Translations under genes and position numbers: made by a program
Origin: Egerieenecus sp048201975
Lineage (GTDB): Bacteria > Bacillota > Clostridia > Christensenellales > Aristaeellaceae
Reading direction: 5' to 3'
DNA: 9,936 bases
NCBI GenBank assembly: GCA_048201975.1
Contig: DBFBGQ010000049.1
Coordinates: 1 to 9,936, forward strand
In this document: piece by piece, positions 6,373 to 9,936 of the stretch
Numbering within the stretch: the first letter of the stretch is position 1
Layout: the number at the start of each line of letters is the position of its first letter
The notes under the pieces: generated by a model
Seen by the model: only the letters and a program-made list of their open reading frames with translations
Databases searched by the model: none
Told to the model about the DNA's origin: nothing

Positions 6373-7330
6373 AGTACAGGCCGCTGTCGGTGAGCTTTTT
6401 CGATGCCCAGTTCGCGCCGCTGAGCAGGATGAGCGCCAGAATCGCTTTGACCAGGCCGGCGGCGGTGGCCACCCCAAACTGGAACTGCTGCATGCCCACC
6501 TGATAGATGTAGGTGTCAATGACGTTGCTGGCGGACATGTTCAGCGCGTTTTGCAGCACATAGACCTGGGTGAAATTGTTGTTGAGGATGCCGGACACCG
6601 CGAAGATAATCATGACCATCACCGTGGGGGTAATGGCGGGCAGGGTAACGTGAAGCATTTTATGGAAACGGTTTCCACCGTCGATTTCTACCACTTCATA
6701 CAGCGTGGGGTCTACGCCTGCGATGGCCGCCAGATAAATGATGGCGCTCCAGCCCAGGTCCTTGATCAGCCCGGAAATTATGCAGATCCACCAGAAACAA
6801 TCGGGATCCGCCAGCCATTCCTTGGGATTTTCCAACACGGAAAACTGCACGAGGATTTGATTGAACGCGCCTCCGTCCGCGGAGAGCAGGGTTTTGATCA
6901 GGCCGCCGTAGATGGCCCAGCTAAGGAAATGCGGCAGGTAGGTGGCCGTTTGTACCAGGGACTTGGTGCGGAAATGCTTGATCTCATTAAGGAGCAAGGC
7001 GAAAATGATCGCCGTGGGCAGGCAAACCAGCTGCCCCAGAATGTTGATGCCCAGGGTGTTGCGCAGCATGGGCTCGAATTGCGAGCTGGCAAACACCTGC
7101 TTGAAGTTGCGGAAGCTGTTCCATTGGGAGGTGAAGATGCCCTCCCAGCCCATGGAAGCCCGGAAATTCGTAAAGGCGATGATCAACCCGAAGAGCGGAA
7201 CGACGCTGAACAGCACCATGCATATGGTGCCGGGCAGCAGCATGGAATGCAGCTCGCGCTGGGTGCGGAAATCATGGCCCATCTGATAGGTTTTGCGCTT
7301 TTTGGACGCGGCGTTTACTCCGGCATTCAC
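6371..7330 (-). CDS. ABC sugar transporter permease, LplB-type (CUT1 family)
   Basis: 319-residue partner permease of the importer. A basic, hydrophilic N-terminus (about 1-28) precedes hydrophobic segments at about 30-52, 95-114, 135-147, 180-204, 235-250 and 287-305. The EAA loop reads DPTLYEVVEIDGGNRFHKMLHVTLPAITPT (about 207-236), with the Gly of the ATPase-docking motif kept. YLPHFLSWAIYGG and the TDSGLY ending match the LplB branch. I place the start at the GTG at 7330, because AAGGGAGGG lies 7 bases upstream; the first ATG, 16 codons in, has no such site. A terminator-like hairpin sits between this gene and the binding-protein gene. No ATP-binding subunit is encoded in the window, as is common in this family, where one ATPase (MsmX-like) serves many importers. 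Confidence 0.93.
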   Translation of the reverse strand: MNAGVNAASKKRKTYQMGHDFRTQRELHSMLLPGTICMVLFSVVPLFGLIIAFTNFRASMGWEGIFTSQWNSFRNFKQVFASSQFEPMLRNTLGINILGQLVCLPTAIIFALLLNEIKHFRTKSLVQTATYLPHFLSWAIYGGLIKTLLSADGGAFNQILVQFSVLENPKEWLADPDCFWWICIISGLIKDLGWSAIIYLAAIAGVDPTLYEVVEIDGGNRFHKMLHVTLPAITPTVMVMIIFAVSGILNNNFTQVYVLQNALNMSASNVIDTYIYQVGMQQFQFGVATAAGLVKAILALILLSGANWASKKLTDSGLY

Positions 7331-7337
7331 TTGCTAG

Positions 7338-7346
7338 CCCTCCCTT
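7338..7346 (-). promoter_or_regulatory. Ribosome binding site fixing a GTG start
   Basis: AAGGGAGGG on the minus strand lies 7 bases before the GTG at 7330 and directly follows the T-run of the upstream hairpin. It argues for the GTG as the true start of the LplB-type permease. Confidence 0.7.
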
Positions 7347-7388
7347 AAAAAAACCCGGGACGGAGAAGCCGTCCTTCACCGCCCCGGG
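7347..7388 (-). terminator. Intra-operon terminator/attenuator between binding protein and permeases
   Basis: On the minus strand a 15-bp stem (7374-7388 with 7354-7368; one G-T pair, one T-T mismatch) closes a GACGG loop and is followed by seven T residues (7353-7347). It begins 16 bases after the binding-protein stop. The form is that of a strong rho-independent terminator, yet the permease ribosome binding site follows with no room for a new promoter. Partial read-through is the likely design, giving more binding protein than permease; 3'-end protection of the upstream mRNA is another possible role. Confidence 0.85.
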
Positions 7389-7404
7389 AATCAATGAACG
7401 ATGG

Positions 7405-9018
7405 TTAGTTTATGGATTTGAGCTCCACGCCCTTATCCTGGCAGTTCAGCTGCACCTGCTCGTTGATGTAGCTGTCCAGCTCCCGCAGGCCCAGTCCATC
7501 CAGCTCTGCGAGGAAGGCGTCGTAGGCGGCGTTGAATGCGTCGTCATCCGCAGCGAGGATGATCTTGGGAATCTCCGACTCGATGTAGTTGGAGGTTTCC
7601 GTCTGGATGAAGGCCTGATCGCTGCCGCTTTCGATGTAGCCGGAGGGAAGGTCAAACACGGAGCTGTCGTAGATCACCACGTTCTCGCTGCTGCCGTACT
7701 TCATGGTGGGGCTGACCTTGCTCACGTCCTTCCATTCCACGGAGCGCTGGAAGGCGGTGTTGTGGAAGGCGTAGAAGCCGAACATACCGGTCACGCCGTC
7801 CTCGATCTTGGCGGCGCCTTCATCGGTGCGGTGCAGGCAGCCTTCCTCGTCATAGTAGTAGTCGGTGCCCTCGATGCCGTACATATGCACCAGCAAGCCT
7901 TCGCGGCTGGCCATGTAGTCGATGAAGCGGGCGCAGGCGGCAGGATCCGCGGCAGTCTTGGAAACCAGGGTGGAGAGCCAGCCGGTGCCGGTGCTCTCGT
8001 TGTAGGACATCACGGGGGTGGCGCCGGAGTCAGGGGTGATGGCGCCCACGGACAGCCAATTATCCTGGATCTCCACGCCGGACTTCAGCGTGGCCAGGCT
8101 GCCAACATAGCAGGCGCTGCGGCCGCTGTTGCACACGGACACCACACTGGGCTCGTCCATGATCAGCTGCGTTTCGGTGAGGTAGCCCAGCTGCGCGCAA
8201 GCGTTCAGGAAGGACACGGCGTCCCGGTATTCGTCGGTGTACACCCAGCTCTGGTATTGGCCGTCGTCATTCACCTTCATGGCGCCGAACATGTTGGCCA
8301 GGGTGTTGTTGATGGAGTAGGGCACGGTGTAGATGCCGTCGGTCATCATGGTGTAGACGCTGGCGCCGGCTTCGTTGGTCAGGCCGGCCTCATTGATCTG
8401 CGCAAGCACCGCCATTAGGTCGGCTTCCGTTTGAATGGCGTCCACGTCGATGCCCAGCTGATCCACATATTCCTTGTAGAGATAAATCGCGCAGGGGTTG
8501 TCGTATTTCGAGGCCTCATAATACGCGCCGATCTCCTCGGTGGGGTAGCCGTAAATTTCGGCGGCGTCATCGGTGACCATGTGGCTGGGGTAGCAGTAGA
8601 GCCCGCCGTCGCGCTTCACCATGGCCTCCATCAGATCCTCGGGGAATTCCTTGAGCATCTGGGCTTCGGGGTAGTAAGTTTCCATCAGCTCCTGGATGTC
8701 CCACACCATGTCCGCGGCGATCATTTCCGCGATCAGGTCGCTGTTGTCCGTGGTGATCAGGTCGGGCATGTCGCCGCTGACCATCAGCAGGTTCAGCTTG
8801 GTGGCGGCATCCTCAGCGGGAATGTTGAAGGTGCACTGAATGCCCGTGGCGTCGGTAATCGCCTTGAAGATGGGTTCGTTCATGTTCCAGTTGCTGGGCA
8901 GCGCGCTGTAGGTGATGAACCAATCCAGGGTGGTGTAGCTCTCGGCCACCGCAGCGGGCCCGATGGTGGCGCATGCCAGCATGCACAACGTCAAGAGAAC
9001 AAGGAACGCTTTTTTCAT
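7405..9018 (-). CDS. Extracellular solute-binding protein, LplA/YtcQ-type sugar ABC importer
   Basis: 537 residues, the usual length for this large SBP_bac_1-related group. An N-terminal signal peptide is clear: MKKA, then a hydrophobic core to about residue 20, with a likely cleavage site AVA|ES near residue 25. A lipoprotein anchor is less certain, since Cys16 is preceded by MLA rather than the canonical LxG/A pattern. The mature protein has KLNLLMVSGDMPDLITT (about 74-90), the family's conserved block, and GGLYCYPSH (about 138-146). It is acidic and Tyr-rich, as is usual for sugar-binding proteins. It would capture an oligosaccharide outside the cell and pass it to the two permeases downstream. 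GGAGG lies 8 bases before the ATG, and a TATAAT promoter element lies upstream. It is the first gene of the operon; the neighbouring AraC-type regulator probably controls it. Confidence 0.93.
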   Translation of the reverse strand: MKKAFLVLLTLCMLACATIGPAAVAESYTTLDWFITYSALPSNWNMNEPIFKAITDATGIQCTFNIPAEDAATKLNLLMVSGDMPDLITTDNSDLIAEMIAADMVWDIQELMETYYPEAQMLKEFPEDLMEAMVKRDGGLYCYPSHMVTDDAAEIYGYPTEEIGAYYEASKYDNPCAIYLYKEYVDQLGIDVDAIQTEADLMAVLAQINEAGLTNEAGASVYTMMTDGIYTVPYSINNTLANMFGAMKVNDDGQYQSWVYTDEYRDAVSFLNACAQLGYLTETQLIMDEPSVVSVCNSGRSACYVGSLATLKSGVEIQDNWLSVGAITPDSGATPVMSYNESTGTGWLSTLVSKTAADPAACARFIDYMASREGLLVHMYGIEGTDYYYDEEGCLHRTDEGAAKIEDGVTGMFGFYAFHNTAFQRSVEWKDVSKVSPTMKYGSSENVVIYDSSVFDLPSGYIESGSDQAFIQTETSNYIESEIPKIILAADDDAFNAAYDAFLAELDGLGLRELDSYINEQVQLNCQDKGVELKSIN

Positions 9019-9026
9019 GTGTCATA

Positions 9027-9031
9027 CCTCC
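9027..9031 (-). promoter_or_regulatory. Ribosome binding site of the solute-binding protein gene
   Basis: GGAGG on the minus strand, within GGAGGTATGACAC, ends 8 bases before the ATG at 9018. Confidence 0.75.
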
Positions 9032-9073
9032 GTTCGATGATTGGCTAGCCGGGGGTTCCAAATGTTTGATATC

Positions 9074-9079
9074 ATTATA
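9074..9079 (-). promoter_or_regulatory. -10 element of the transporter operon promoter
   Basis: A perfect TATAAT lies on the minus strand 55 bases upstream of the binding-protein ATG, predicting a start of transcription near 9066 and a leader of about 48 bases. The best -35 at 17-bp spacing is TTACGT (9097-9102), a poor match, which suits a promoter that needs an activator. Confidence 0.65.
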
Positions 9080-9083
9080 CCGG

Positions 9084-9135
9084 CTGCTTTTTCATCACGT
9101 AATGTTGAATGATTTGAATCTATCTGTTTTTTCAT
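9084..9135 (-). repeat. Direct repeat upstream of the transporter promoter, possible activator sites
   Basis: On the minus strand, ATGAAAAAACAG (9124-9135) and ATGAAAAAGCAG (9084-9095) match at 11 of 12 bases and are exactly 40 bp apart, close to four helical turns. Between them is a shorter direct repeat, two copies of ATTCAA 9 bp apart. AraC-family proteins typically bind direct repeats at and upstream of the -35 region, and the downstream copy sits within the -10/-35 spacer. Function is inferred, and A-rich words recur easily by chance. Confidence 0.35.
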
Positions 9136-9163
9136 TGGAAATCATTGCGTTCTGTGCCTTTTG

Positions 9164-9204
9164 CACAAAGAAAGCCTGCGCCGGCGGAAGCGAAACCGGC
9201 GCAG
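9164..9204 (-). terminator. Terminator of the AraC-type regulator gene
   Basis: A perfect 9-bp stem (CTGCGCCGG at 9176-9184 with 9196-9204) closes an 11-base loop. On the minus strand it is followed by the T-rich GCTTTCTTTG. It starts four bases after the regulator's stop codon and separates it from the transporter operon. Confidence 0.75.
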
Positions 9205-9207
9205 ACC

Positions 9208-9936
9208 TCATGTGCGCTGAAGGCGGTATTGGGCGGGGGTGGTGCCCACCTTTTTCTTGAACAGGCTGTTGAAATGGGAATACTCGTGATAGCCGCATTG
9301 AAAGGCGATTTCCTGGGTGGTCAGCTGGGTGGTGCGCAGCAGCTCCTTGGCGTAATCCAGGCGCTTGCCGGTGACGATGTCCGAGTAGGTTTCCCCGGTG
9401 TTTTTACGGATCAGGGTGGAAAGGTAGCTGGCGTTGATGTGAAACATATCCGCCAGTTGCGTAATGCGCAGGTCCTGACGGAAATTCCGCTCCACATAGG
9501 CCATCACCTGATCCACCAGCTGAGGCGCGGTTTGCTTCTCCTGCCCCTGCAGCAGGCTGTCCAGCACCGCGAAAAGCTCCTCGCAGCAGCCGCCGTTGGT
9601 CACGATTTGCTGAAAGTCCAGCGGCGAAGAAAGCTCCCAGCCCGGCACATGGAAGGCGGAGAAAAGGGCGATGCACTGGTTCATCAGCGTTTCCAGGCCG
9701 TCCACCATCATGCCCTGGGCCTGGACGCGGAGAGCGTGCAGTGCCTGGGCCAACGGCATACCGCCGCTGGCCAGGCGGCGGCGCAGCGGCTGGACCGCCG
9801 CCTGGATGGTTTCCGGGGCCACGGCCTGATAGGTCACCGGTTGCGCGCTGTGCCAGAACCGCGCCGTTTCCGCAGCCACAACGCTTTGGCGGTAGGTCTC
9901 GTAGAAGGGCGCCTCCAGGCTGGCGCAGGGGCTCAG
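9208..9936 (-). CDS. AraC-family transcriptional regulator, YesN-like C-terminal part (runs off the right edge)
   Basis: The frame is open from the window edge to the TGA at 9208-9210, giving 243 residues of a longer protein whose N-terminus lies outside. The last ~100 residues are a full AraC-type DNA-binding domain with two helix-turn-helix units. The first is DLRITQLADMFHINASYLSTLIRKNTGETY; the second is LTTQEIAFQCGYHEYSHFNSLFKKKVGTTPAQYR, the family signature. The preceding ~140 residues are mostly helical, as in the middle region of YesN-type response regulators or of AraC regulators with an extracellular sensor domain. Which of these it is depends on the missing part. A GTG at 9879 is in frame, but coding sequence continues past it, so I do not take it as the start. 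Its position beside, and same strand as, the importer suggests that it activates the binding-protein promoter. Confidence 0.9.
   Translation of the reverse strand: MSPCASLEAPFYETYRQSVVAAETARFWHSAQPVTYQAVAPETIQAAVQPLRRRLASGGMPLAQALHALRVQAQGMMVDGLETLMNQCIALFSAFHVPGWELSSPLDFQQIVTNGGCCEELFAVLDSLLQGQEKQTAPQLVDQVMAYVERNFRQDLRITQLADMFHINASYLSTLIRKNTGETYSDIVTGKRLDYAKELLRTTQLTTQEIAFQCGYHEYSHFNSLFKKKVGTTPAQYRLQRT

Noticed and set aside
7762..9048. Two consecutive plus-strand open frames opposite the binding-protein gene
   Set aside because: Both are Gly/His/Val-rich antisense shadows of a gene with a signal peptide and family motifs.
1..9936. CRISPR arrays, tRNA or rRNA genes, riboswitches
   Set aside because: I saw no regularly spaced repeats, cloverleaf sequences or known riboswitch cores on either strand.

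Overview
The window looks like part of a chromosome from a gut-type Bacillota (Clostridia-like) organism. This is inferred from an Lpl/Ytc-type ABC sugar transporter with two permeases and no ATPase gene, a YesN-like AraC regulator beside it, strong AGGAGG-type ribosome binding sites, and an IS66 TnpB of the kind common in Clostridia. The exact taxon cannot be named from the sequence.

Left part, about 1-1330, visibly more AT-rich than the rest. The minus strand carries the first ~100 codons of an IS66-family TnpB, cut by the window edge. It abuts the 3' end of a plus-strand gene that keeps an HExxH motif and a downstream ExDA motif, so it is probably a zinc-peptidase-like protein whose 5' part has been lost or displaced by the IS66 sequence. 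Its stop codon overlaps an upstream in-frame ATG of a divergent guanylate kinase gene, whose better start lies 45 bases further in. Two hairpins follow, the second a textbook terminator (1299-1332). Positions 1333-1500 hold nothing I can identify.

Right part, about 1500-9936, GC-rich, all on the minus strand. In transcription order: a 5'-truncated AraC-type regulator (9208 to the edge) with its own terminator; a regulatory region with a perfect TATAAT and a 40-bp-spaced direct repeat; a secreted solute-binding protein; a strong hairpin plus T-run that abuts the next ribosome binding site; two permeases; a GH29 alpha-L-fucosidase; a terminator; a short region with a 14-bp perfect palindrome; and a GH31 alpha-glycosidase followed by a hairpin.

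Together the right part reads as a glycan-use locus. The regulator senses a signal, the binding protein and permeases import an oligosaccharide using an ATPase encoded elsewhere, and the fucosidase and GH31 enzyme, neither with a visible signal peptide, trim fucose and another alpha-linked sugar in the cytoplasm. Candidate substrates are fucosylated host glycans or fucosylated xyloglucan-type plant oligosaccharides; the sequence does not decide between them. I found no CRISPR array, tRNA, rRNA or clear new defence system. The least explained items are the HExxH protein/guanylate kinase pair and the two hairpin or palindrome controls in the sugar locus.
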